From Oncomelania hupensis (Eukaryota > Mollusca > Gastropoda > Littorinimorpha > Pomatiopsidae), in NCBI GenBank assembly GCA_036898135.1, contig CM072515.1:47689469-47753468 (forward strand): 64,000 bases of DNA. Direction: 5' to 3'. This document shows, piece by piece, positions 1 to 31,500 of the stretch (within the stretch, counting starts at the first letter, position 1; each line of letters begins with the position of its first letter). The notes under the pieces were generated by a model that made no database searches, was not told the DNA's origin, and saw only the letters and a program-made list of their open reading frames with translations. The position numbers and the translations under genes are program-made.

Positions 1-20029
<20,029 letters not shown>

Positions 20030-20057
20030 CAAAGAAGACTGAAGAAGAAAGGTTCTA
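20030..20057 (+). other. Start of PARP 3' UTR
   Basis: Twenty-eight bases between the PARP stop and the left inverted repeat of the THAP element. The 3' UTR appears to resume at about 21480. Confidence 0.6.
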
Positions 20058-20147
20058 CCAAAGAGCGTATTATAGAAAGAGGGGGAACTTGGTTCAGAAC
20101 CGCGAGACGGAAGATACGAGTTACGCTCCCTTGTCGACATGCTAAAA

Positions 20148-20288
20148 ATGGCTCGTGGCAGAAAGACAAAAGGCGACCGAGTAAAACAGGGCGGTGACTT
20201 TTGCACAGCCATCAATTGCCGTAATGCCAGATACAAGAAAAGTTATGATGGCAAGTTCTTTTTCAAGTTTCCAAGAGACAAAGAAAGG
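20148..20288 (+). CDS. THAP-domain first exon, copy 2 (inside P-like element)
   Basis: ATG at 20148 (aaaaatggct; another in-frame ATG at 20139) encodes MARGRKTKGDRVKQ, then FCTAINCRNARYKKSYDGKF and FFKFPRDKER. It stops at a phase-2 donor (gtaaat, 20289). The C-x4-C pair, GKFFF and FP are THAP-finger landmarks; the Cys/His half of the finger is missing. Exon length and phase match copy 1 at 12884. It probably encodes the DNA-binding start of a transposase. Confidence 0.7.
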
Positions 20289-20978
20289 TAAATTGCAATC
20301 GAAAAAGTTATTTTTTGTGTGTTTATATAGGCCTACACCAAGACCGCTGCAGTGTTGTTAAAACAATCGGGGAGAGGCTTCAGTGATTCATGTTATATCT
20401 ATTCTATGTGCTAAAACAAAAACTGTTTGCTTGCTGACAGTTTACGTTCAAAAGGTCGCTCACTGTTTACGTTGTTTCTAGGTTGTTTGACTATTATATT
20501 TGTGCTTACATTTCAAAAGTAGATGTTGTCAGATTGGCAGTTTGGCTTCGTCAAACTGCTTATGTTAACAAGTTAATTAGGCTAAGTCTGTTTTCTCCTC
20601 GTGATCAAATACTGTGCAAGATAACCCCTTACCTAGGCACAAAAATGGTCCTTGATCTGTTGTAATCCCTTTTCGTTTGAGTGTAAACGGGAAAAAAATG
20701 TAATGTAGAAAATCAGTCCTTGTTCTGATATGTGAATTTCTGCGCATTAGATCTATATTGCGTGGAATGTTGTAGTCTAGGTTCTGATTGTTCTGTCTGA
20801 TTAATTAATTATTTTCCATGAAGTGACTGATGTTATTAAGCCAGTGATGTGGGAGGTGAGAGGGTTGGGGTGTAGGGGGACACCTGATATAAATTAAATT
20901 CACACTATTAGTGAAACATTTTGTTATTGTGCTTTATTGTGATTAATTGATTGAATGACAGAGCTCTCTCTTCCCCCA

Positions 20979-20982
<4 letters not shown>

Positions 20983-21047
<65 letters not shown>
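20983..21047. repeat. (CT)n microsatellite
   Basis: About 32 CT units inside the P-like element. Confidence 0.97.
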
Positions 21048-21049
<2 letters not shown>

Positions 21050-21556
21050 GATTACGGATTTACACAGTTTCGGATAAATAACAGTCTGTCATGCATATTT
21101 AATTTTAAAATATCTGTCGTTGATTAAAAAACAATAAAATTCCAGGGCAGAAAACGAACCTATGACATACACACATAAGCAGCATAAAAGCACCTAATAA
21201 ATGTCAATAAGTAAACATAAACTAAAAAAATAAATAAATAAGACAGCAGTAGCGGAATGTTAATAATAATGATGGTTAAAAGTTTGGTTTTTGCAAACGT
21301 TGCCATAAAAATGTTCTTTTGCAATGGCATAGGCTCAATAAGTTACCACGCACAGATCATTCATAAAGCATGATGAAATATAGCCAGCCCGAGCAAAGGG
21401 AAATAATCCGTGAGAGCGTCTCGCATTTTTGTATAGGACATAATGGAAGTTCCCCCTCTTTCCGTAATAAGCTCTTTGGTTCTACAACGGGCGCCTAAAT
21501 GTCATGCCCCATTTACACAGTTTAACTACAATTTAGTGAAGTTCTTTCTCCTGTGG

Positions 21557-21562
21557 AATAAA
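21557..21562 (+). promoter_or_regulatory. Candidate poly(A) signal of the PARP gene
   Basis: AATAAA 78 bp beyond the right end of the P-like element. With the element removed it would lie about 105 bp after the PARP stop codon, a normal distance. Confidence 0.45.
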
Positions 21563-21720
21563 TGCTCTTGATAAATCTTAGTCTACCTACCGTGTCGGCC
21601 AAAATTCAGGTAAATTTACATCCCCACCTCCACCACCACACCACATTCCATCTATCCTCCCAAACACTCCCCCCCCCCCCCCAAACTCATTCCCCATAAT
21701 AAATGAATGAATGAATGAAC

Positions 21721-21820
21721 TAATAATAATAATAATAATAATATAATATAATATAATATAATATAATATAATATAATATAATATAATATAATATAATATA
21801 ATATAATATAATAATAATCC
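21721..21820. repeat. (AAT)n and (ATAAT)n microsatellite
   Basis: Seven AAT units grade into about 16 ATAAT pentamers. Between 21563 and 22200 nothing else is recognised. Confidence 0.95.
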
Positions 21821-22215
21821 TGCGAAAGTAAAGGGAGGGAGGCTGTGTGATTTATTCTGACAATTTGAAGGTTTCATTAGGCTTTTGTCTACTCGCAGTT
21901 TCAAATTGTTGTACATTTAGGCTGTACTTGAACCCAGTTACCCAAAATATTTTGGGGAGCGAAAAAAAAAAAAGAAAAGAAAATTTTATTCCAAAAGGTT
22001 TTGCTCTGAATATCGGACTTGGCCGGTGTCACTCACGACCGATCGCTGAGCGATCTCCTAGCAGTGCAGTGAATCAGAGTTTTTACTTTCAATTTGTGCA
22101 CATTTCGTTGTTTTTCACCTTGCACTCTATTTAAGGTAACACTTATTCTTCCTTTCTGTGTTTAAATACTTTGTTAAATCTTTCTTGTACATTGTTGTTG
22201 TTTTGCTGCGGGGAA

Positions 22216-23104
22216 ATGGCGAGGAGATAGCCGGTGAGTGCTAGGCCTAGGAAGGAGAGTCAAGGGGGGTCCAAACCAGAGGAACAAAAAGGTACACTGT
22301 TCATATGCCCGAAATGCAATGATTCCATTCCTGAAGACGGTGAGGTCCAATGCCACGATTGCAAATATTGGTACCATAAACAGTGCGCTAGCTTGAGCAA
22401 AAGTGAGTTCGCCTTTGTGGTAGATAGTGGAGACAACATACAGTGGCTTTGTGATTTGTGCAAGGATGGGGGAGGGAAGAAGTAGACCAACTTGGAGGTC
22501 AAGTTAGAATCATTGATTCTGAAAATAGTAAGCATGGAGGCAAAACTAATTAGATTAGAAACATGATATGCAGGGACTTTAGAGGAAAAGATTGAAAAGG
22601 TGGTTGAAGAAAAGCTAGCAGAGGCATTGAATGAAAGACTTGAGATTGATAAGAGGAAATGCAATATCATGGTGTTTGGTCTGACAGAGAGTGATGGGGC
22701 AAAAGAAGAAGATCAGATTGAAAATAATGTGAAAAAAATAAGGAACTTAATCACCAAGATTGACCCCAAGCTCGCCGATGAGCCTATCGAAGATGCCTTT
22801 CGTCTTCGATCAAAAGAGCCGGGCAAACCCAGACTTCTGAAGTTTCGGGTGCGTAATGAAACGGTCCGTGACACCTTTGCGAAAGGCACATACGGCCTAG
22901 AATAAAGGGGTGCAGTTTGAGAACCGCATTTATTTCAACCCAGATTTGACTCCTCTACAGAGACAAAAACACAACAGATTGAGACAGGAGTTAAAGGCAA
23001 AGAAGAAAGAGACTAAAGATGATGACTTGTCAGGCGTGGTTGGCTTATTATTTATTTTTCTTTTCTTTGCTCATTTGTTTTTCCTTCTTTGCTTTTCATT
23101 CCTG
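22216..23104 (+). pseudogene. LINE ORF1 with PHD finger (family B-type), decayed
   Basis: From ATG 22216 an in-frame TAG follows at 22228. The frame then encodes a PHD finger of C4HC3 pattern: FICPKCNDSI, VQCHDCKYWYHKQC, WLCDLC. A stop at 22485 and a TGA near 22565 break the coiled-coil part. The frame resumes with CNIMVFGLTESDG and EDAFRLRS, typical of the RRM-like region of CR1/L2 ORF1 proteins, and after a frameshift ends RIYFNPDLTPLQRQKHN RL. The product is the RNA-binding protein of a jockey-superfamily LINE. No ORF2 follows; 23105-24139 is AT-rich with no gene seen. Confidence 0.8.
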
Positions 23105-24139
23105 TGAAAGTTCTTGAAAACTAGCATGGGTCAGGAGATGATTATTTATTTTGATGACCGGTTCTTATCCCTTGTTTTCTTTGAAGTTTTCTTTTTTTTT
23201 TCCCTATTCATTCCTGTGAAAATATTGCAAAAATAACTTAATTAAGGGAGAAACATTGGTTTTTTAGTATTGCATGGTCGCTATGGTTTAGTTTTGGTAT
23301 TGCAACAAGCAGCTGTTCCTTTATGGCCTATTTGCACATGGACACTACAGCTTACACAATGATCTGTGGGCTGATGGAAGGGGAGAAAGGAAGTGGGAGG
23401 AGGCTGGAAGTGTGTGTAATTAAAAATAAAATTAAAATAGCGACAACTAGTTCAAAACAGTTTACTGAACTGTGTGGCACCTTATTTAAATAAAGACAAC
23501 GACAACAACAGCAACAACAAGATGTCAAGCCATTTAAATGAGTTTCCAGACACTCACATACATAGCCGAAAAATAAGCACTTTGAAAAGTGTTGAGACCG
23601 ATCGACCGGCGTGAAAAGTGTTGACATGAGACCGACCGACCAAACGACATTTGGCTAGTTCTGATTGCCTACTATTAAAAAAAACAACACCGCGGCAGTT
23701 CCAGTTCACACGACATCATCAGCGCAAAAATCATCAGCAGATTACGTAGTTCCAACGTTCTCCGATCAGTTATTTACTGGATGCGACGTTAATTGCCAGG
23801 GGAAATATTACTCGACGTGGAATGTCCCCACTTTCAAATTAACCTTCTTTCACCCTTACGTAACTACACTAATAGTTGTAGTTCTCTTCGCGTTCACATT
23901 TATTTAATAATCGCCAGAGTAATAGACCAATGGTCAATGGCGGTCACACTGTGTGCAAGCGCGCAGAAAGTGCGACGCGGGTTAATTCTGACTTCAGAAA
24001 ACTTAAGTTTGTGTAAGCTGGCAACGCCTTGAGCAGCACTGTTTTTTTTTTTTGCTGCAGTTTATTATCCTTTTTTATCGGGAAACTCTGGGCCGCCTCC
24101 CCCGGGGAAGGCGCAGACGCAGCCAGTGGCGCGCCCAAA

Positions 24140-24365
24140 CCCTACCTACCTAACATTATTTGTGAATTTTGAAATTTTTGCTGGGCAGCAAACCGGAGTA
24201 CCCGGAGAAAACCCCCGAGACGTTGCCCGAGTGGAAAGTAAATAATATTCGGAGAAACATAACGCCCAGATGCTGGCTCGAACCCACACCTGTCAGGCGC
24301 CATTGGTTTCTGGCTTGTGGACAAGGCAAGTTAGTCCCGCCTTAGCCCACTTGGCCACAACGCTC
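24140..24365 (-). mobile_element. tRNA-derived SINE (family T), minus strand
   Basis: On the minus strand a tRNA-like head (gtggccaagtgggctaaggc ... gggttcgagcc) precedes ggttttctccgggtactccg gtt. The same core phrase follows the tRNA head at 46675. The tail lies near 24140. The stretch 24366-24704 shows nothing recognisable. Confidence 0.7.
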
Positions 24366-24704
24366 ACTTTTGAGATGAGAAGCGCGCTATTTAGAAACAA
24401 GAAATTAGCGTCACTATAGAAAGATCTGAAAGTAAAATACATTCAAGAAGATTAAGTCTAAAGGTAAGGCCTATTCTTGTCAGCAAAGTCTTGTGCACAG
24501 ACTTTTACTGGCGCTATAGGATGAGGTGAAGTTCACTTATTATGCCGTTCAGCTGTTGACATTTCTGACCTAGGTGTCGTCAGTACGTTTTTCATTCATT
24601 TACTATGGTACCGTTTACAATGGCCTATTATTTCATCGACGTTTATAGTTTGTTCTTTAGAGCTTTTAGTCATTGACGTTTAGTGCAATATAATGTGTCT
24701 GTAG

Positions 24705-24973
24705 CAGGGCCGGATCTGGTGGGGGGGGGGGGGGGGTTCCTGGGTTCCGGACCCCCCCCCCCCCCCTGGCCATTCGATGTACCTCACTCAGTCAGAAAAA
24801 AAATATATATGGAGTTTTTTTAAAGCTCTTAATTTAGTTGACACTGGTGGTAAGTAAAACGTTCCTCATTCTACTCAAGTTCCTCGAGCGGACACGTTTT
24901 TGTCACCCCTAACCCCTTAAAAAATTTTTGGAACACCCCCCCCCCCCCTCCAAGAGTAAGTGATCCGGCCCTG
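24705..24973. mobile_element. MITE with CAGGGCCGGATC ends
   Basis: A 269-bp element. The left end is CAGGGCCGGATC and the right end GATCCGGCCCTG. TGTAG directly abuts both ends (24700-24704, 24974-24978). The interior has long G and C homopolymers. The ends are hAT-like, but the duplication is 5 bp, not 8. Confidence 0.7.
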
Positions 24974-24979
24974 TGTAGA

Positions 24980-25656
24980 GTTGTTTCTTTTCTTTTTTTC
25001 CTGCCTCCACCCTTTTTCATGGCTTTTAAACTATTGCTTTTGGCTGGCGGAAGTGCATGGGTGGATGGAGGGAAGCCAAAACATACAGCGGGGAAGGGAC
25101 GTCATTGAGTGAATGTAGAGCCAAGTTATGGATGAACATCGAGAAGACTGAAGGACACGCACACATACGCACCCACACACAAACACACACAACCACACAC
25201 GCACGTACGCATGCAGACACGCAAATGTGCACATTCTTTTTATATCATTCCTTCTAGCCCCTTTTCTCTCCCATACACTCAAACACACACCCAGTGTTTA
25301 TTAACGAGTAAGTCCTTACCCATCGTCTGGGATGGTTATTCTGTCAGTGATATCATCATTGGTGGATGTAGACGCAAATTGTCAATGCCATTCAATATCT
25401 TGCAACACACCGTTGCTCTAAATAAGTTAAAAAGATTTATAGAAAAATGAACTAAATAAGAAAATCCAAATTGTTCATCTGTATGTTTAAAATCTGGAGT
25501 ATATTAAAACACATAAATCCGCATTTTAAACTAGGAATAATAAACCTTCACCTCGATCACTCTGGAAATAAAATTGGGGTGCGATTGTTGGCACACCGAA
25601 GAAATATAGTTCTTCTTCTTCGTCGTCGTCGTCAAAGTCGTTATCATCATCATCAT
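24980..25656. other. Intergenic, CA-rich, no gene recognised
   Basis: Contains an irregular CACA-rich block at 25156-25205 and trinucleotide runs of TTC/GTC/CAT at 25610-25657. Open frames are low-complexity. Confidence 0.6.
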
Positions 25657-26275
25657 CCCCCCCCCCCCCTGAGGGTGCCGTGGGTTTCAGTATAAATAGA
25701 ATCCCCACTTTATGGAAATTTAGTGCTTTAAATTCCCACTGTCGCTGTCTTTCTTCTTTGTTCTTTCTCATTCCTACTCGGTTCTATCAATCTCCTATAC
25801 TATCTTCTTCTTCGCTAGACCAGTCATCTACCTCTTTTGTAGAAAACTCATCCGGGACAAAACTCCTCATTTGTGTGTGAGGTCTGTTGGATCAGCTTGG
25901 GAATATTGGACGCTTTCTGCCAAATGGTCATGGGGCTTCCGATGATGTTATTATATGGCAATGTAGGCATTTTATATGTATGTGTTTTGTTGATATTTTA
26001 TAGTGTTGTTTGTATTCTATTTTGTTTTTGTAAACGGGGGTTCGATAAATTAGAGTATAGCCTCAGCGTCCCCTGCGTGGAATGTCTTTATTGTAAAGTG
26101 ACCGGCTGGTGGAGTGCCTTCAGTGTTACCACTAGGGTTGTTTCGGCAGATCTTTTATGCGGATCAGCGGTGAGTCCTCTTTCAGCGAAGTTGTGGTCTT
26201 GATATTGTGATCCTAATTCGGCTCTTTGCAGTCCGCTGGACCCTGTAAGCAATGATCAAATAACTAATTATTAAC
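25657..26275 (+). mobile_element. R600 retroposon copy C
   Basis: Starts in a poly-C run, then gagggtgccgtgggtttcag and tataaatagaatccccac. It ends gtccgctggaccctgtaagc plus a tail with ATAACTAATTATTAAC. TATCATCATCATCATC flanks both sides, consistent with insertion into a CAT microsatellite, so the duplication length cannot be measured. Confidence 0.8.
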
Positions 26276-26276
26276 T

Positions 26277-26294
26277 ATCATCATCATCATCATC

Positions 26295-26339
<45 letters not shown>

Positions 26340-26340
26340 A
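26277..26340. repeat. (CAT)n microsatellite
   Basis: About 21 CAT units with one deletion, on the 3' side of R600 copy C. The stretch 26345-27125 has no recognised gene. Confidence 0.95.
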
Positions 26341-27130
26341 CATCAGCATCGTCATTGTCGTCGTCACAGTCGTTATCATTATTACTTGGGACCCACAAAC
26401 TAACCAGAATTTAAAGTTCAACTTATTTTTATTGAGAGGCACATCAGAAACAACGTGCATACCTTGAGGCCAGCTTGACGGTTAGAGATCATGTGACAAA
26501 GGACATTAGAACGCGCGCAGTAATGTTACCTACGATAATGCGCTCGCTCTCTCGCCACAGATACGGTCAAAGGGAAGCAACTGCCTAAACACCTCCCTCC
26601 TTTTAGAAGAATGTATACTGTACAGAGAGTTTCAACTAAAATTTGTTTCCATACCGCATCAAACTCCTGACATAATCGGAAACTTGTTTACCAAACTAAA
26701 TCACTGATCATGAAGAAGTCTTTGCTTTAAAGTTCTCTCAAACGTTGAACGAGTGGTGTGAATGACAAGCCAAATGACATAGGCCTACATTGCATATGCC
26801 GATATGGAAATAGCTCCGGTGTTGGAAGACAGTCAAACACACACACACTCCACACAACAACTTTGAAGATTTCAATTCAAAGATCTTGCATAGACAGTTG
26901 CAACATTAAGCACAATCACAATTAATGGACATGTCAAGAATCAAAAATGGACATGCGTATATAGGCCTACTATATCACAGACAAGCTTTAATCACAAAAT
27001 CTAATGTAAGCTTACACACAAACATATACACACACGCGCGCGCACCCACAGGCACCCAGAGAAAGGTAAATCAATGCAGATTTCAAGAAGACTGTTATAT
27101 TAAAATATACCATGGGAAAAATTAGTAACA

Positions 27131-27369
27131 CCAGACAGCTTCTACACACATGTAATATACATTTAAAGTCAATATGCAAACGTTAGAATTCACAGAACGG
27201 TTTATAATGCTATTTTTTACTGACAAAAATCGAGAGGATTTTGGTTGTGTCAAAGAGCGCATTTGATCCAGCATACTGCCAAGCTCAAGGGAAGCAACTC
27301 CTGCCTTGTCACTCGAGTTTACATATACGCTATGAAGCACTTCCGTCTCTCATTATAGAAGCTGTCTGG
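27131..27369. mobile_element. MITE with CCAGACAGCTTCTA inverted repeats
   Basis: A 239-bp element with perfect 14-bp inverted repeats (27131-27144, 27356-27369) flanked directly by TAACA on each side. Inside, near the right end, is AAGGGAAGCAACTC, related to a motif in the P-like element at 20118. No coding. Confidence 0.75.
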
Positions 27370-27412
27370 TAACACTCATGCATTTGAAGAAAAGTGACGT
27401 TGACTTTATAAA

Positions 27413-27521
<109 letters not shown>

Positions 27522-28084
27522 ATAAGCACATATACTCAAGCCCATAAAGGCGCACACTAAAGTATACTTACAACTCACTCGCACTTTTAAGACTGGGCTA
27601 AATCAATACATTTCATATTTATAAACATAAATTCAACATTAACATTACAGTGGAGTTTTAAAGGGGAAAATGCAAATGTTTCCCTAGTAACGAATGAACT
27701 GAAAATTACAATAATTAAACTATTTACTTTCATTATTCTTTCATTCATCTTTATGTCTTTATTATTTTGCCGATTCCAAATCAATACTTGAAATTATTCA
27801 GGGAAGGGGAGAGAGAGAGAGTGGAAAGAGAAAGAAAGAGAGAGAAATTAACCATCTTGCCCATGGTGTAAGTTAAGATGGGCTTTTCTCATTGCCAAGA
27901 GAATCATGTACAGAGGATGTAGTGTTGCGATTGCGATTTCAACTGACAAAAGCATTTCAACTTCTTGCTTTTCACGTACTTTCTGCAAAACTAAGTCATT
28001 CTGCCGAGCGATAATAAAACAGTGTAAGTCCCCACCCCCCACCCCCACCCACCCACCCTTCCCCCTTCCTTTTTTTTTTCGTTT

Positions 28085-29745
28085 ATATCCTCGACGATGA
28101 TACGACGTATATGTAAAGTGTAATGCCTGTTGTGAATTGTGCTGCATACATTTAATGTAAGTAAATCAAACAAAAAGTTGAAAATAAAAGAAAAAAAAGT
28201 TTAAAACAATATAGTAATAATTGTAAAAGAAAGTAAAACACAAAGGAAAAGGAAATGAAGTTGGGGATTAAAACAACAATGTAAATGTTGTAATAGAACT
28301 GAAGACTGTTTATGTAACATGTAATGTATGCATTAAAATGTGATGCATACTTTTGAACTATGTAGGACTACATTTTTATTTCAAAGAGAAAGTGGAAAAG
28401 GATGGGGCGTTGGGGTTTTAAAAAAACCTGTAAACACTGTAATTTTACTAAAGATTTAATGGAAAATGGAATTTATGCCATGGATTTTGCTGAATATCAT
28501 TTCTATGTGTACAAGCTTATTTGAAAGAAAAATGGGAAAATAAATGGAAATTGACGAAATAATACAAAATAGCATAATTGTACCCTTGTCTATGTAAAGT
28601 GTAATGCCTGCAATGAATTGTGTTGCATACATTTAATGTGAGAAAATAAAATAAAAAGGAAGAAAAATGTTTTTTTTAAACCAATAAGTGTTAAAAATGT
28701 AAAACAAAAAGCAAAAGGAACGGAAGTTGGGGATTAAAACAACAATTTAAATGTTGTAATAGAACTGAAGACTGTTTATGTAACATGTGATGTATGCATT
28801 AAAATGTGATGCATACTTTTGAACTATGTACATGTTTATTTAAAAAATAAAGTGGAAAAGGATGGGGCGTTGGGGTCTAAAAAAAACCTGTATACACTGT
28901 AATTGTACTAAAGATTTTAATTGAAAATGTAATTTTTGCCGTGGATTTTGCTGAATACTATTTCTATGTGTAAAAGTTTATTTGAAAGAGAAATTGGAAA
29001 AGAAAAGTAAATGGACAAAATAATACAAAATAGCATAATTGTACTCTTGTTTGTGTAAAGTATAATGCCTGCAGTGAATTGTGTTGCATACATTTAATTT
29101 AATAAAATAAAACAAAAAGTTAAAAATAAAATAAAAGGAAGAAAATGTTTAAAAACAAAATGCAGCTATAGTTGTTTAAAATGTGAAACAAAAAGGAAAA
29201 GGAAGGGGAGTTGGGGATTAAAACATTATAAATGTTGTACGAGAAATGAAGACTGTTATGTAAAATGTGTTTGTTATTAAATTGTGATGCATACATTTGA
29301 ATTATGTACATGTGTATTTCAAAGAAAAAGTTTAATAGTATGGAGAGTTGAAGATAAAAAGCCTGTAAATATTGTTATTATACTACATATTTTTTATGGA
29401 TAATGTAATATATGCATTATATGTTGAATATCTTGTATGCATGTCCATGTTTAGATTTCAAAGAGAATTTGGAAAAGGAATGGATTTTGGAGAATTAATA
29501 CAAAATATTATAATTATACTCGTGTCTTTTATGCGAAGTGCATTGTATGCAGTGAATTGTGTTGTATATATTTAATATGATACAAAAATTAAAGTTAAAA
29601 AGACAAATAAATTAAATAAAGAAGTAATGTAACTGTTACAAATTCAAAACCAACATGAAAAGAAGGGGAGTTGAGAATTAAAACGATAATGTAAATGTAC
29701 ATGTTTATTTCAAAGATAAATTGGAAAAGGAAGAGGAGTAAGACA
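28085..29745. repeat. Satellite-like tandem array, ~460-481-bp units
   Basis: The marker atgtaaagtgtaatgcctg and variants recur at 28111, 28592, 29053 and 29531 (spacings 481, 461, 478). Each unit appears to hold three related sub-blocks of about 135-180 bp sharing (t/g)gcataca, aaagtggaaaaggatggggc and gttggggattaaaac. There are three to three-and-a-half diverged units. No coding. Confidence 0.85.
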
Positions 29746-29763
29746 TGCAAAATGCTCAAGCTG

Positions 29764-29934
29764 TGTTCGTGATTCGGCTCTTTGCTGTCCGCTGGATCCT
29801 ATATAAACAATGACTAACTCTTTAACCAAGTTGTGATCTTGACAGTCAGCTGTATCCTATAAACAATGACTAACTCTTTAACCAAGTTGTGATCTTGACA
29901 GTCAGCTGTATCCTATAAACAATGACTAACTAAA
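29764..29934 (+). repeat. R600 3'-end fragment with tandem duplication
   Basis: Starts gattcggctctttgctgtcc and gctgg, then repeats a ~57-bp block (aaccaagttgtgatcttgac, agtcagctgtatcctataaa) twice. It is a 5'-truncated R600 whose last segment was duplicated. Confidence 0.65.
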
Positions 29935-30068
29935 TTCGCCATATTTCTCACTTAAATTCGTGGTAATGTCTTTGCATATGGACTCTGTTAATTTTGTCAA
30001 TAAGGTTTAAGAACATAGGTTCAGGATCTGAGAACCTCGAAAAACATGGTTATTGAAACTCCACAAAC

Positions 30069-30186
<118 letters not shown>

Positions 30187-30574
30187 GACAGAGAGAGAGA
30201 GACAGAGAGGGGACATTGGAATGGAGAGAAACAGAGATGGAGAGAAACAGAGATAGAGACACATGAACAATATTATTCCTCAAACAGTCACCTCAAATGA
30301 AATTCTCCTCCCAACATGAAACAATCACTATAAATAATACTTTATGGATTTTCACTTTGAACAATTGCGCTTTCCACGCACTTTGGTAATAAATGAGCGT
30401 AAGATATTTTAAACGTTATATACACAATGCGCTTGGACTCATGGATTACAAACTACGTAAAAGGTATTAATTGTATACGCCAGCAAGCAATTTTAATCAA
30501 TCAATTATTATTTGAGTGTATATTGTTGATTATTAACAGCACAGCAAATGATGTATTGGCAATTGTTTATAAAC

Positions 30575-30882
30575 ACTGATGATATTAAGAGCAATCTCCA
30601 ACCTTCGTTTTGCGGATGACATTGATGGATTGGCTGGAGAGGAACAAGAACTTGAACAGCTGGTACAGAGGCTTGATACCACCTCCAAAGCCTATAGAAT
30701 AGAAATAAGTGCAGAGAAGACCAAAATGATGACCAACAACACCAATGGCATCAACACGGACATCAATGCCAATCCCTCAACACAGTGCATAGCTTCAAAT
30801 ATTTAGGAGCCATTGTCAGACAATGTGTCCCGACAGGAAGTCCTCTCCAAGATCGCACAAACAACTGCTGCCCTGGCAAGGT
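30575..30882 (+). pseudogene. LINE family A reverse-transcriptase fragment (plus)
   Basis: Encodes LRFADDIDGLAGEEQELEQL, an intact FADD polymerase motif, then EISAEKTKMMTNN, and ends near LSKIAQTTAALAR after a frame break. It matches the fragment at 14439-16218. It stops abruptly where an opposite-facing piece of the same family begins. Confidence 0.75.
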
Positions 30883-31000
30883 AACTCAGAGGTCGTACGT
30901 ATGGCACCACAGATGATCTTTTAATCAGCGTACTCCATCTTTCTCTGTCCTCAGCAACCCTGGTGGCTTCGCTCAGTGTCAAACCAGTCCATTCTCGAAT
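30883..31000 (-). repeat. LINE family A 3' end (minus), running into the gap
   Basis: Matches the start of the minus-strand copy at 14470-14586 (ggcaccacagatgatc, aaaccagtccattctcgaat) but lacks the GGATA tail. It is cut by the N run. Confidence 0.75.
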
Positions 31001-31500
31001 NNNNNNNNNNNNNNNNNNNNNNNNNNNNNNNNNNNNNNNNNNNNNNNNNNNNNNNNNNNNNNNNNNNNNNNNNNNNNNNNNNNNNNNNNNNNNNNNNNNN
31101 NNNNNNNNNNNNNNNNNNNNNNNNNNNNNNNNNNNNNNNNNNNNNNNNNNNNNNNNNNNNNNNNNNNNNNNNNNNNNNNNNNNNNNNNNNNNNNNNNNNN
31201 NNNNNNNNNNNNNNNNNNNNNNNNNNNNNNNNNNNNNNNNNNNNNNNNNNNNNNNNNNNNNNNNNNNNNNNNNNNNNNNNNNNNNNNNNNNNNNNNNNNN
31301 NNNNNNNNNNNNNNNNNNNNNNNNNNNNNNNNNNNNNNNNNNNNNNNNNNNNNNNNNNNNNNNNNNNNNNNNNNNNNNNNNNNNNNNNNNNNNNNNNNNN
31401 NNNNNNNNNNNNNNNNNNNNNNNNNNNNNNNNNNNNNNNNNNNNNNNNNNNNNNNNNNNNNNNNNNNNNNNNNNNNNNNNNNNNNNNNNNNNNNNNNNNN
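31001..31500. other. Assembly gap (500 N)
   Basis: Exactly 500 N, the usual placeholder for a scaffold join of unknown size. Left flank is LINE DNA, right flank is mid-exon coding DNA, so the distance and even the adjacency are uncertain. Confidence 0.99.

Larger units (their letters stand above)
20058..21479 (+). mobile_element. P-element-like THAP transposon, non-autonomous, in PARP 3' UTR
   Basis: Inverted repeats of about 33 bp bound a 1.42-kb segment: 20058-20090 starts CCAAAGAGC and ends gaggggg aactt, and 21447-21479 is its complement with 3 mismatches. TTCTA abuts both ends (GGTTCTA if the terminal GG is counted as flank). Inside, next to the left end, is a THAP-domain exon. THAP DNA-binding plus ~31-bp inverted repeats is the arrangement of P-type transposons. 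No transposase catalytic part is seen in 20289-21446; a (CT)n tract occupies 20983-21047. It looks like an internally deleted copy. Confidence 0.7.

Noticed and set aside
27848..28147. Minus-strand frame of 99 codons
   Set aside because: Runs through a C-rich simple stretch into the satellite; no conserved motif.
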